Shown in pieces: positions 1 to 9,209 of a stretch of DNA of 64,000 nt (its first letter is position 1; the number at the start of each line of letters is the position of its first letter). Made by a program: the position numbers and the translations under genes. Origin of the DNA: Croceimicrobium sp963974215 (GTDB lineage: Bacteria > Bacteroidota > Bacteroidia > Flavobacteriales > Schleiferiaceae); the NCBI GenBank assembly GCA_963974215.1, contig CAXBBL010000001.1, positions 124,001 through 188,000 on the forward strand, read 5' to 3'. The notes beneath the pieces were generated by a model. That model was not told where the DNA came from. It made no database searches and saw only the letters and a program-made list of their open reading frames with translations.

Positions 1-2184
1 GTATTAGGGATGAAGGAAATAGAATTTTCCACTTCCTTTAATGTTAATCGCGTAAAAGAATTAGTTCCTTCGGTGCAGCTTTATTCCTCTAACCCGCGGA
101 ACACTACGCTCAACATCCGTGGTATTGGCTCTACCTTCGGCCTTACCAACGATGGTATCGATCCTGGAGTAGGTTTTTACGTAGATGGCGTTTACTACGC
201 GCGTCCTGCCGCAACCACTCTCGACTTTATTGATGTTCAACAAATTGAAGTACTACGCGGTCCGCAAGGGACACTCTTTGGCAAAAACACCACCGCAGGA
301 ACTTTTAATATCACCAGTCGCAAACCAACTTTCAAGCTCAGTAGCATTTTTGAACAGTCTTTTGGAAATTTCGGATTTATCCAAACCAAAGGATCCATCT
401 CTGGGCCATTAATCACTGATAAACTGGCCGCCCGTATCTCCTTTACAGGCACCCACCGTAATGGCACTATTTACAATACCGTGACAGAAAGCTACACCAA
501 TACCCTAAACAATCAAGGCTTTAGAGGGCAGCTACTTTATAAAGCCTCCTCCAGAACTAAAATTATACTTGCGGCAGATTACAGTCGTCAAAGGCCCGAT
601 GGTTATGCCCAAGTTTTTGCGGGAAGCGCACCCACCCAAAGGGAGGACTTTAGGCAGTTTGAAAATATTATCGCCACGCTAAACTATGATCTTCCCAGTC
701 GCAATCCCTTCGATCGTATCATAGACCACAATACCCCTTGGCGTTCTGGCCAGGATATGGGTGGCGTATCATTAAATGCCGACTTTGAGTTTGAGTATGG
801 TGTTTTAACCAGCACTTCCGCTTGGCGCGCTTGGCATTGGCAGCCTTCTAATGACCGCGATTTCACCGGTCTTTCTGCAATTGCAAAATCACAAGCTCCC
901 TCTTTCCATCATCAGTTTTCTCAAGAAATACGCTATACTGGTGATATCAATAACCGCCTAAGTGGAACGGTAGGCTTATTTGCTTTTTATCAGAAACTAG
1001 ACCCTGATGGCGCACATACTTTAGAAGCGGGTAGCGACCAATGGGCATTTGTTCGAAACAGTACCAGTCCGCTTTGGCAAACACCTGGGCTTTTAGACGG
1101 CTTAACACAAGAAACCAAGCCACGCTTTCGAAATTTTAGTGGCGCCGTATTTAGTCAACTTGACTGGAATATTAGCGACAAACTGATTATTAACCCAGGT
1201 ATTCGTCTCAATTACGACCAAAAGGAAGTTGACTTTCAAAGGACCGTTACAGGCGGCTTAGCTACCTCTGACCCCGATCTATTAGCCCTGCAAAATACCG
1301 TTTTCCGCCCGCTCGCTTTCCAGTCCGGCATCGATAACTGGAATCTTTCTGGTCAACTTGGTATTCGCTACACCCTTAGCAAGAAGGCCATGACCTATGC
1401 AAGTTATTCTTACAGCTTCAAGCCAGTGGGCTTAAACTTAGGTGGAATTCCCACCGAAAACGGCGAGCCCGTGCTAGAATTAGCCGCCATAAAACCCGAA
1501 CGCGTTAGTCACTTTGAAATTGGCATAAAAACGCAACCAACGCCCAATAGCGTGGTTAATTTAAGTGTATTCAATACCGATATTTACGATTATCAGACTA
1601 CCGTACGCTCTGCCGAGTTAGGGGTGATACGCGGTTACTTGGCTAATGCTGAGCAAGTACGCACCGCTGGCGCTGAATTGGAATTAAGCTATAATTGGAT
1701 GAATCACCTTAGGTTTATTAGCTCGGTGAGCTATACCGATGCCAAATATATCCGCTTCAGCAATGCCCCTGTTCCTTTGGAGGAAACCGGTAGTGGTGGC
1801 AATGAATTAAAAGATATTTCGGGGGCCGTATTACCGGGGATTTCTAAATGGTCGTTTACCAGTGGCCTTGACCTATATACGAAGGCCACGTTTTTCGATC
1901 AGGCAGGCGAGGTATTTATTGGCTCAGATCTCTTTTATCGCTCTTCCTTTTCATCTAACCCTAGCCCTTCGCAATTCCTTAATATCGATGCTTACGCACT
2001 ACTTAACCTAAGGCTAGGCTTCCGCGTTCCCAAAGGTGTGACCGTTTATGTATGGGCGCGCAATATTAATAACACCAATTATTTCGAGCAGCTTTTAGCG
2101 GCCGGCGGCAATGCAGGCCATTATGCCGCAGTGCTTGGGGACCCGAGAACTTATGGCATTACCATCCGACAAAATTTCTTTTAA
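1..2184 (+). CDS. TonB-dependent receptor, 5' end cut by the window
   Basis: Outer-membrane TonB-dependent receptor for active uptake of a large ligand such as a siderophore or vitamin. The frame is open from base 1, so the ATG at 10 is only the first internal Met and the signal peptide lies outside the window. The visible part starts in the plug domain (LNIRGIGS, FYVDGVYYARPA, IEVLRGPQGTLFGKNTTAG) and continues through a long beta-barrel ending in an aromatic residue (ITIRQNFF), as outer-membrane barrels do. The plug wording resembles the receptors common in Proteobacteria rather than SusC-type glycan transporters, and no SusD partner follows. The substrate cannot be told from sequence. The family call is secure; the true start is not visible. 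Confidence 0.93.
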   Translation, partial: VLGMKEIEFSTSFNVNRVKELVPSVQLYSSNPRNTTLNIRGIGSTFGLTNDGIDPGVGFYVDGVYYARPAATTLDFIDVQQIEVLRGPQGTLFGKNTTAGTFNITSRKPTFKLSSIFEQSFGNFGFIQTKGSISGPLITDKLAARISFTGTHRNGTIYNTVTESYTNTLNNQGFRGQLLYKASSRTKIILAADYSRQRPDGYAQVFAGSAPTQREDFRQFENIIATLNYDLPSRNPFDRIIDHNTPWRSGQDMGGVSLNADFEFEYGVLTSTSAWRAWHWQPSNDRDFTGLSAIAKSQAPSFHHQFSQEIRYTGDINNRLSGTVGLFAFYQKLDPDGAHTLEAGSDQWAFVRNSTSPLWQTPGLLDGLTQETKPRFRNFSGAVFSQLDWNISDKLIINPGIRLNYDQKEVDFQRTVTGGLATSDPDLLALQNTVFRPLAFQSGIDNWNLSGQLGIRYTLSKKAMTYASYSYSFKPVGLNLGGIPTENGEPVLELAAIKPERVSHFEIGIKTQPTPNSVVNLSVFNTDIYDYQTTVRSAELGVIRGYLANAEQVRTAGAELELSYNWMNHLRFISSVSYTDAKYIRFSNAPVPLEETGSGGNELKDISGAVLPGISKWSFTSGLDLYTKATFFDQAGEVFIGSDLFYRSSFSSNPSPSQFLNIDAYALLNLRLGFRVPKGVTVYVWARNINNTNYFEQLLAAGGNAGHYAAVLGDPRTYGITIRQNFF

Positions 2185-2192
2185 ACACCTCT

Positions 2193-2225
2193 AAAAGCTC
2201 GGGAAATTACCCGAGCTTTTTTTTT
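2193..2225 (+). terminator. Rho-independent terminator after the TonB-dependent receptor
   Basis: A perfect 8-bp stem AGCTCGGG/CCCGAGCT (2196-2203 and 2210-2217) with a 6-nt loop is followed by an uninterrupted T run to 2225. It lies 9 bases after the receptor stop codon. Confidence 0.9.
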
Positions 2226-2479
2226 CAGGACTTCTCCTGTAAAAGTGCTAAAGTCGTTTCATAAACCGGCTGCTTCAGCATCTTTGCTTTTAACCAGGCG
2301 TAAAAGCAACGGTTAAAAAAGGCCTCCTCTTCGCCTTTCCAAGGAATGGAACCTTCTACCTTTTCTGCGAAAGCGGGGCTGCTGATATATTCGGGATAGA
2401 AAAGGGCGGATTTGACCAACTTTAAAAAAGGCCAAAGCGGATTGCTTTTATCGTTTTTAGAATGCCGAGCGAAAATGTA
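2225..2479 (-). pseudogene. short unrecognised reading frame, probably a gene remnant
   Basis: A reading frame of about 84 codons is open on the minus strand from 2479 to the stop at 2225, directly behind the receptor terminator. It has no ATG; the only plausible start is a TTG at 2419 (64 residues). The composition (NPLWPFLKLVKSA, EEEAFFNRCFYAWLKAKML) looks like real protein and the frame runs upstream of the TTG to a stop at 2480-2482, which suggests the C-terminal end of a decayed gene. On the other strand at 2461-2590 another short frame also looks protein-like (EFNPDGEVIRGKRFKTW). I do not recognise either. It could equally be a small functional gene. Confidence 0.3.
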
Positions 2480-2612
2480 CTAAAAGCTCACGGCACACCA
2501 CTTTAGAATTCAATCCCGATGGGGAAGTAATCCGCGGTAAACGTTTTAAGACATGGACGCGAAAAATACTGCCCAAGGCTATTTTGTAAAACTTCGGCCT
2601 TGTTTCTAAAGC

Positions 2613-2645
2613 AAAAAAGGAGCTGACTAATCAATAGCCAACTCC
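2613..2645 (-). terminator. terminator of the alpha/beta-hydrolase lipoprotein gene
   Basis: Read on the minus strand, an imperfect 9-bp stem (2637-2645 with 2619-2627, two wobble pairs) is followed by six T (2613-2618). It lies about 30 bases after the stop at 2674. Confidence 0.65.
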
Positions 2646-2673
2646 ATAGAGGGGAGGGTAATAAAAGCCTTTA

Positions 2674-3657
2674 TTATTGTGTATTTCTAGTCAGGAAGTC
2701 GGCAATAGCAGGGTAATTGCCCGACCATAAAGAAGCCTCATTTGCGCCTTTGTACGGAGAAGCGCCTGTCATGCGGATATATTCTAGGTTTTGGCCATCC
2801 ACATAAGACTCTGTGCGAGCTCTACTCACTAATAGGTCTGTTCCGTACTGATTAATTGGGCCTACATTAAAGCTACCAATAACCGCAGTACCATCCGCTA
2901 ATTGTGCGCTATTATGATTTATAAACATGATCGCAGGATCTCCCGCATCAATAAGTTTGGGCTCAAACCCGTAAGTAAACATACCCACAAAGCCCTTTAC
3001 CGAACTGCTTACTCCCAAATTATCCGTATTTTCCCAACCTAAGCGTTGCACTGCGTCTTGAATAATTCCTTTTAATATAGAGTTGCTCACTTCTGCAATT
3101 TCTGACTGCTCCATAATGGCAGCTGTTAAAGCAACCAATGAACCAGAGCTCCAACCGCCTAAGAAGATATTGGCCGTATCTACTTTAAAACTATGGTGAT
3201 TTAACTTCATATAGCGAACAGCAGATTTCATATCCTGCATACTGGTTAAGTAGGTATCATAATTTTGAGGACCTAAGGCATATTCTATTATTGCTGCCGA
3301 GAATCCTTTAGTATTTAAAAAACGAGCGAGCTCCTCTAATTTGGCGACTTCAGTATAAGAAGCCCAAGCGCCACCTGGATTAAGAAGCACTAAAGGGCGC
3401 TCGTTTAGGAAGTGACTATTAGCCGCGAAAAAATGCAGCTTTTGATAGCTCTGACTGCCATATTGAAATACGGTAATATCGCTTTCGTCGCCGGCCAAGC
3501 CTAATTGAAAGCCTTCTCCATAGCGTGAAATTGAATCTCTACTGGTGTCAACTAAAGGCTCTTGTAACAGAACTTCTCTACCTTCTTTGGCGCAGCTGCT
3601 GATAAAAATAGCGGTACTTACTAAGGCGAGTGATAAAATACTTTTAATTGCTTTCAT
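2674..3657 (-). CDS. lipoprotein with alpha/beta-hydrolase fold, catalytic triad apparently incomplete
   Basis: Probable cell-envelope lipoprotein related to carboxylesterases. I start it at the ATG at 3657 because this gives a clean lipoprotein signal (MKAIKSILSLALV..., lipobox FISSC); an upstream start at 3729 would add 24 non-signal residues. The oxyanion region (LLNPGGAW) and the nucleophile elbow (GGWSSGS, GxSxG type) are present and in family order. The usual segment with the catalytic Asp reads FINHNSAQLADG, and the usual late His segment reads GASPYKGAN, so neither the Asp nor the His is evident. It may be a non-catalytic binding protein or use displaced residues. It is divergent from the nSTAND operon and shares its upstream region. 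Confidence 0.7.
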   Translation of the reverse strand: MKAIKSILSLALVSTAIFISSCAKEGREVLLQEPLVDTSRDSISRYGEGFQLGLAGDESDITVFQYGSQSYQKLHFFAANSHFLNERPLVLLNPGGAWASYTEVAKLEELARFLNTKGFSAAIIEYALGPQNYDTYLTSMQDMKSAVRYMKLNHHSFKVDTANIFLGGWSSGSLVALTAAIMEQSEIAEVSNSILKGIIQDAVQRLGWENTDNLGVSSSVKGFVGMFTYGFEPKLIDAGDPAIMFINHNSAQLADGTAVIGSFNVGPINQYGTDLLVSRARTESYVDGQNLEYIRMTGASPYKGANEASLWSGNYPAIADFLTRNTQ

Positions 3658-3729
3658 GATAATTAAATTTTGTTTTGTGATTATTTGATGAAGCAAACCT
3701 AGCCCGCTGCCGCTGCCTAAAACACTCAC

Positions 3730-3822
3730 TATGTTGCCAAGTCTTTAACTATGGTTATAAATGTCTATTGGTACATTTTGAGAAAAGGTAAACTATGTTG
3801 CATAAGACTGAAATTATGTTGC
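3730..3822. promoter_or_regulatory. three direct copies of TATGTTGC in the divergent promoter region
   Basis: TATGTTGC occurs at 3730-3737, 3794-3801 and 3815-3822, all on the plus strand. The last two are exactly 21 bp apart and share a longer core (AAAyTATGTTGCAwA). A 21-bp spacing places both sites on one face of the helix, the arrangement typical of tandem half-sites of AraC-type dimers. The sites lie between the hydrolase lipoprotein gene and the AraC-HTH gene, so autoregulation by the adjacent product is the simplest guess. Confidence 0.45.
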
Positions 3823-3877
3823 AAAGCCGCTCTTTTACCTTGGTTATCAGTATTTTTGAGAAATAGACAAGGTATTT

Positions 3878-5353
3878 ATGCACTCCGCTTCATCGCCATC
3901 ATCTTCAAATAGAGCCCCTAGTTCTTCCTCAAGCGGAGCGGCTCTATCTATGGATGAGCGCTTTATCATGAAGCTTCAGTCGGTAATTGAAGAACACCTA
4001 GAAAATGAAAACTTTAGTGTAGAAGACCTGGCCAACCAAGTGGCCTTTAGCCGCTCTCACCTGTATCGAAAAATTCATTCTTTAACAGGATTATCCATTA
4101 GTCTCTTTATACGAAATATCCGTTTAGAAAAAGCCTATTTACTATTAGAACAGGAAGTAGCTACCGTTTCGGAGATTGCTTTTAAAGTAGGCTTCGGAAG
4201 CTCCACTTATTTTAGCAAGTGTTTTCACGAGTACTATGGTCACCCTCCGGGAGATGTGCGTCGCAACAAAAACAAAACTGAAATTGAAGCGCCTAGACCA
4301 AGTAATCTCAAAGCTCCACCTCGGCAAGGTAATACTATAGAAACCCTACACCCGAGCTCCGACAGCCCCTTAATAGAGGAGATTTTCCGCGCCCTAGTAA
4401 AACACAAGCCTAGTCTCGAAAAATTTCTCATTGTAGAAGAAGGAGAAGGCGAGTCGCTAGACCAAAGACTGCTGGCCTACCAAACTATTAAATGCTTTCC
4501 TTGGCCTATTGGGGTAGAATTAAGGCGCCTATTTTCGAGTGACTTCAATGCCATTAGTGGCCTGCGCTTACAGCAGATAAACAAGACCCTGCGCAAATGC
4601 CTCCGCTTTTTAAGCTTCCTATATATAAGCGAGTTGGTAGAGCAAGGCAAAAACAAATCGCTGATTAGCAAAACGGAAATGGGCGAAGAGATCTGTTTGT
4701 TGTTAAAACGCGCTGAAGATAAAGACCTAGTGAGCCTATTAAAACTGCTCCCTGCAAGCTTAAAGACCCAAGAAAAGCTCTTTATTCCTGAATTAGCGTT
4801 TGTGCAAGAGAATTTATGGGAGCTTGAATTGGAAGCTTGGCTGGAAAGCCTAAAAGAAAGTAATGCAGAAAACCTAAATCAAGCCTGCGAAGAAGCAGAG
4901 CAAACCCTAATTCTCGTCCTAAAAAAGCTATCTTTTTTAGCCCGTTATCGTTTGGTTCATGTTAGTGCTATTAAAGTAGAGAAGCCCAAGTTTGGCGAAG
5001 CGCGCTTTCAGCATCATTATCATTTTTTAAATGCGATTGACGCAGACTTTAAAATGCACCTCGAGTCGCTCGATGATTTTGCAGATTCTAAAGCGGTACT
5101 GCTTATGGACAGCATAAAAAATACCGGTGAATTCCTAAACCTTTCACCCTTTATTATTGACACCTACGAAGAGGAGGGCTTAGACCAGCAAAAAATTAAA
5201 CGCGATGTATTCCTGTATCATCATCACGAAAAAGGTCTGCTACACTTCGAAGGCTCAGATCTAAATCAACTAGAAAGTCTAGCTGAAAACATCAATTACG
5301 AACATTGGGAAAGCTCCTTTATTGAGAGTCTTAAAATACTACAAAGGCTATGA
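3878..5353 (+). CDS. AraC-type HTH protein with a long unknown C-terminal region
   Basis: DNA-binding regulator or adaptor. After a Ser-rich leader, residues about 25-130 form an AraC/XylS double HTH (FSVEDLANQVAFSRSHLYRK in the first helix pair, VSEIAFKVGFGSSTYFSKCF in the second). The HTH is at the N-terminus, unlike classic AraC where it is C-terminal. The remaining 360 residues are mostly helical, have no signal peptide or membrane segment, and match nothing I recognise; they end with a His-rich patch (FLYHHHEKGLLHFEG). Its stop overlaps the next start as ATGA, so it is probably translationally coupled to the nSTAND1 NTPase, with which it may form a receptor-effector pair. An internal ATG at 3950 (MDERF) is an alternative start. 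Confidence 0.8.
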   Translation: MHSASSPSSSNRAPSSSSSGAALSMDERFIMKLQSVIEEHLENENFSVEDLANQVAFSRSHLYRKIHSLTGLSISLFIRNIRLEKAYLLLEQEVATVSEIAFKVGFGSSTYFSKCFHEYYGHPPGDVRRNKNKTEIEAPRPSNLKAPPRQGNTIETLHPSSDSPLIEEIFRALVKHKPSLEKFLIVEEGEGESLDQRLLAYQTIKCFPWPIGVELRRLFSSDFNAISGLRLQQINKTLRKCLRFLSFLYISELVEQGKNKSLISKTEMGEEICLLLKRAEDKDLVSLLKLLPASLKTQEKLFIPELAFVQENLWELELEAWLESLKESNAENLNQACEEAEQTLILVLKKLSFLARYRLVHVSAIKVEKPKFGEARFQHHYHFLNAIDADFKMHLESLDDFADSKAVLLMDSIKNTGEFLNLSPFIIDTYEEEGLDQQKIKRDVFLYHHHEKGLLHFEGSDLNQLESLAENINYEHWESSFIESLKILQRL

Positions 5354-8175
5354 GTTCTGTGCACGAAATATCACCCTTCAAGTTTCTTGATAGCTACACA
5401 GCAGAGGACTCTGAGCGCTTTTTCGGTAGAAACCAAGAAGTCGAAGAGCTTTATACAAAGGTATTCCAAAGCAAAATATTATTGGTTTACGGGGCTTCTG
5501 GCACCGGAAAGTCTAGCTTGGTTAATTGCGGACTGGCCAGCAGGTTTCAAAAAAGCGATTGGTTCCCTATCTCTATTCGACGCAGTGGCAATATTCTAAA
5601 CTCTTTGGCTTATCAGCTGCAGAAAAACTGTTTAAGCACTTCCATTAGTCCTATTAAAAACAATTGGCAAGCCGAGGAAATCCTACCCTTGGTACACTCT
5701 GTATTTCTAGATCATTTTAAACCGATTTACCTCATTTTCGACCAGTTTGAAGAGCTCTTTATTTTTGGAGAAAGAGAAGAATGGGAAGCCTTCACTAAAA
5801 GCCTAGAAATTCTTTTGGCTAGCGATTTAGAGATACACTTCATATTTGTGGTAAGGGGCGACTATTTGGAATACCTGAGCGAATTTGAAAAGACGATTCC
5901 TGGCTTTTTCAACAACCGCTTCCGAGTAGAAAAAATGCGCCTAAACCAAGCTAAGGAATGCATTAGCGGCCCTTGCGGACTGGCAGGAATCACCCTGGAA
6001 GAAGGCTTTGAAAATGCCTTAATTTCCAAGCTCGACCCTAAAGGCCGACGGATAGAGCCTACCTTTTTACAAGTCTTTTTAGACCGAATTCTCAAAAAAA
6101 GCCTCACCCAAAATGCTTCTTTAAAAGAGCTAAGCTTCACTAAAAAGTCGGTAGAAGACTTAGGCCAAGTAAGTGATATCCTAGCCGAATTTGTTGATGA
6201 GCAAATCTTTAAAATGGAGAAGCCACTGCAGGCTTGGTCTATACTAAAGTGCTTTGTAAGTTTAGATGGCACTAAAGTCCCGCTTTCGCTAGATGAGTTA
6301 CAAAGTTCTTTGGGACAAATTGGAACCACAATCTCCAATGAAGAGCTTAATTTGGTTTTAGAAGCCTTGGTAAACAAGCGCATCTTAAGTGAGAAAGATG
6401 ATGAAGGCCGACAAGAACTGAGGCACGATAGCTTAGCCCTGAAAATTTACGAGCGCATCTCCTTGCAAGAGAAGGAAAGACTAGAAGTACAGCGCTTCCT
6501 AAGCATTAGTTTAAGGGAATATCAAAAAAGGGGAACCTTATTAAAAGAGGAGGACCTCGATTATATAAAAACGCATCAGCGTAAGCTTAAACTAGAACAG
6601 GAAATGCAGGCTTTTATTGACACCAGTCTGCGTCAGTCTAAAAAGCAAAGAACAAAAAAACGTTATCAGCGAATTGTTGCCGTATTAATTCTCCTTTTGG
6701 CTTTAAGCGCCTTATTTGGACTGGTTTATTCTTTAGCCGAAAAAGATAGAGCCGACAGTGCGGCAGAGCTGGCTAAGCGCGAATCTGCGAAAGCAATAGT
6801 GCAAAAAGAAAACGCTGAATTGCAGAAAAAACGCGCCGAGGAAAGTGCGCGATTAGCACAGAGTGAGGCAGAAAAGGCTTTAGAGGCGGAAGAATTAGCC
6901 CGCTTGGAATCTATCAAAGCGCGCGAAGCAGAACAACAGTCAATCAAAGAGAAAAACGCAGCCACCCTCGCCCAAAAGGCAGCATTAAAAAGCGAGAAGG
7001 CCGCTTTAGCGCAAAAAGAAATTGCCCGAAAAGCCCAAGCAGAAGCCGAACGCTTGAGTAAGATATCCCTCGCGAGAAGCCTAGCCCTGCGCTCCTTACA
7101 GTTAAACGCACCTTTTAATGCCCAGCTAGCCCTGCAGGCTTATGCCCTAAACATAGAACAAAATGCCTATGCCGATCAAAGCGACATTTTCTCTGCTCTT
7201 TTAAACTCTTTCGACCTGCAGGAAGCATTCATGAAGCGCCAATTAGAGGAGCAAATTTTAAAGATGATAAGCCTTGACGGGAAGAAGTATGGTCTTCGCA
7301 TAGATGGTAGCTTGGTGGTACTGGATGAAAATTTACTTGAGGGAGCCAAAGTAATTTACCAAGACGCAAGAAGCTTTACTAATGTATCGGTGGACCCTAA
7401 TTCTAAGCGTATCATTCTTTATCGCAAAGACGGGCTAATCGTGGAAATAGATCCACAAAACCCCAGCCTTAAAAACGAAAAGCAAATTAGCGTCGCCTTG
7501 CAAAAAGACGCCCTCTTTGCCTGGGAAGGTAATTACTACTTTTTAAGCAAGGGCAGCTTGTACCAGCAAGGAAGTGTTGAGGAGGAAGCGAAGCTGGTTT
7601 TCCGCTCAAACTTCAAGGCAATGGATTTTAACAGCCAGTCTAAAACCCTAAACCTTTTAAACAGCAGTAATGTTTTATTGGCCTGGGATCTCAAGGCCAG
7701 TGCACCTGCAGAAATTGGCCCGATTCCAGAAAATATGAGTTCTATAAAAGCCCAAAATGGCAAAGGCATTATCGCCTTCTCTAATGACGAAGGGCGAGTA
7801 GGAATTTTCAATTTAAATACGAGCGAATACACGCAACTTTCTAGCCACAGCAGCGCTGTTAGCTCTTTATGTTTTTCCTCTGAGGGCAGCAGCTTGGCTA
7901 GCTCTTCTTACGATAGAAGTGTTAAAATTTGGGACTTGGAAAACCTGCTTGAGCGCCCGCGTGAAATTCAAAATTTGGCTTATTGGATTTCGGCCGTTCA
8001 CTTTGAAAAGGAACATATTTGGCTCAGTACTTTTGAAGGACATCTTTATCACTTCCCCATCCAAAGTCAATACCTAGCCGATTTACTTTGCCAGAAAGAT
8101 TTAGGGAAAATCGATGATTCTCAGTGGCTAAAAATGGGTCTGCCTAAGCCAACAAATATCAATTATTGCCCATGA
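5350..8175 (+). CDS. membrane-spanning nSTAND1 NTPase with coiled coil and WD40-type propeller
   Basis: STAND-type P-loop NTPase of the novel STAND 1 family. The entry motif SPFKFLDSYTAEDSERFFGR is followed by Walker A GASGTGKSS (residues 48-56) and Walker B LIFDQFEELF (128-137). A helical region follows, then one membrane helix at about 442-462 (IVAVLILLLALSALFGLVY), an Ala/Glu/Lys-rich coiled coil (about 463-575) and a C-terminal beta-propeller in which one WD40 repeat is clear (SSLASSSYDRSVKIWDL, about residue 850). In STAND proteins the propeller senses and the NTPase switches. With one membrane segment the NTPase and the propeller would lie on opposite sides of the inner membrane. It overlaps both neighbours by ATGA, so it belongs to a tight operon. 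The signal sensed is unknown. Confidence 0.88.
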   Translation: MSSVHEISPFKFLDSYTAEDSERFFGRNQEVEELYTKVFQSKILLVYGASGTGKSSLVNCGLASRFQKSDWFPISIRRSGNILNSLAYQLQKNCLSTSISPIKNNWQAEEILPLVHSVFLDHFKPIYLIFDQFEELFIFGEREEWEAFTKSLEILLASDLEIHFIFVVRGDYLEYLSEFEKTIPGFFNNRFRVEKMRLNQAKECISGPCGLAGITLEEGFENALISKLDPKGRRIEPTFLQVFLDRILKKSLTQNASLKELSFTKKSVEDLGQVSDILAEFVDEQIFKMEKPLQAWSILKCFVSLDGTKVPLSLDELQSSLGQIGTTISNEELNLVLEALVNKRILSEKDDEGRQELRHDSLALKIYERISLQEKERLEVQRFLSISLREYQKRGTLLKEEDLDYIKTHQRKLKLEQEMQAFIDTSLRQSKKQRTKKRYQRIVAVLILLLALSALFGLVYSLAEKDRADSAAELAKRESAKAIVQKENAELQKKRAEESARLAQSEAEKALEAEELARLESIKAREAEQQSIKEKNAATLAQKAALKSEKAALAQKEIARKAQAEAERLSKISLARSLALRSLQLNAPFNAQLALQAYALNIEQNAYADQSDIFSALLNSFDLQEAFMKRQLEEQILKMISLDGKKYGLRIDGSLVVLDENLLEGAKVIYQDARSFTNVSVDPNSKRIILYRKDGLIVEIDPQNPSLKNEKQISVALQKDALFAWEGNYYFLSKGSLYQQGSVEEEAKLVFRSNFKAMDFNSQSKTLNLLNSSNVLLAWDLKASAPAEIGPIPENMSSIKAQNGKGIIAFSNDEGRVGIFNLNTSEYTQLSSHSSAVSSLCFSSEGSSLASSSYDRSVKIWDLENLLERPREIQNLAYWISAVHFEKEHIWLSTFEGHLYHFPIQSQYLADLLCQKDLGKIDDSQWLKMGLPKPTNINYCP

Positions 8176-9209
8176 AAAAGATTATCGCCTCTATAATCCT
8201 TCTCAGTTTTTTCAGCTTAGCTACGGTCGCCCAAACTTGTCGTGATAAGCTAGGCGACGCCCAAATTGCTTTCTATAACGGGCAGTTTAAGCGGGTGATA
8301 GAGTTTATGAAACCTTGCGTTGAGCTATTGGAAATCGAAAAAGAAAAGGTGGAAGCTTTGGAATTGCTGAGCAAGTCTTATTTAATGCTTGAGCAAGACT
8401 CTTTGGCGGTTAAAATGGTGGCGCAAATTTTAAAAATTCAAAACGATTATAAAGCCAGTCCCTCCAGAAGTGTGTCCATCGCCAAGCTGGTAAATGAGTT
8501 TAAATTAGAACCGAAATGGCAATTCGGTTTTTATGGCGGCCCCGTTTTTATGGACTACCAATTAATCAAGAATAGAAGCTTTGCCGGGCAATACGAAATT
8601 GAAAAGAGTTTTGAGAAAAACAACGCCGCACTGCTAGGTGTTCAAGCCAGCTATAATCTTTATAAGGGCCTTAATGTCGCCCTGAAGCTAGAGTATTTAT
8701 TCTTCTCTTTTAGTAATTCTCAACTGCAAAGTGGTTATCGACGATTACAAAGTAATGAACGCTTCCAATACCTTCAAATGCCCATAGTACTCGCCTACCA
8801 GTACAACTTTAAAAGGCTCAAGCCCTTTGTGGAAGTTGGCTTTGTTCCGCAAAGACTTTTAAGCGCAAAAGCAGACATTACCCTCAATCCGGTAGAGCCT
8901 GAAAACCTGGTTGCCTTTAGCGGCTACCCCCAAAGCTTGAGTAATTATGATTTAAGATTTCAAACTGAACCTTGGCGAAATAGCTACCACTTGGGCTGCG
9001 GCTTGCGCTATAGCATTAATAACCTTGGCCTAGAACTGGCAGGTAGTTATCAGTTTAGCAATTCAAACATTATAAATACCGAAAGAATCTATGAGCAAGC
9101 AAGCTTACAGAAAGAGCTAGCTTATCTGCCCCAAGATTTTTCCACCAGCTTATGGCGTGTTAGTCTAGGATTCATTTATACCATTAAAGAGGTTAAAAAG
9201 AAGAAGTAA
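8172..9209 (+). CDS. outer-membrane beta-barrel protein with helical N-terminal segment
   Basis: Secreted protein with a signal peptide (MKKIIASIILLSFFSLATVAQ). It has a short TPR-like helical part (about 25-115, ALELLSKSYLMLEQD) and then a barrel of alternating strands of the PorT/OMP type (about 118-345) ending near GFIYTIKEV. I start at ATG 8172, which overlaps the upstream stop as ATGA; a TTG two codons upstream is less likely. The context suggests it is the outer-membrane partner of the NTPase encoded just upstream, whose propeller may reach into the periplasm. No catalytic motif is visible. The assignment to a barrel is good; the specific role is inferred only from the operon. Confidence 0.78.
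   Translation: MKKIIASIILLSFFSLATVAQTCRDKLGDAQIAFYNGQFKRVIEFMKPCVELLEIEKEKVEALELLSKSYLMLEQDSLAVKMVAQILKIQNDYKASPSRSVSIAKLVNEFKLEPKWQFGFYGGPVFMDYQLIKNRSFAGQYEIEKSFEKNNAALLGVQASYNLYKGLNVALKLEYLFFSFSNSQLQSGYRRLQSNERFQYLQMPIVLAYQYNFKRLKPFVEVGFVPQRLLSAKADITLNPVEPENLVAFSGYPQSLSNYDLRFQTEPWRNSYHLGCGLRYSINNLGLELAGSYQFSNSNIINTERIYEQASLQKELAYLPQDFSTSLWRVSLGFIYTIKEVKKKK

Noticed and set aside
10..2184. Part of a SusCD-type glycan uptake locus
   Set aside because: The plug wording is not SusC-like and no SusD or glycoside hydrolase gene follows.
3658..3729. Upstream start for the hydrolase lipoprotein
   Set aside because: It would place 24 residues before a clear lipoprotein signal and would cover one of the TATGTTGC motifs.
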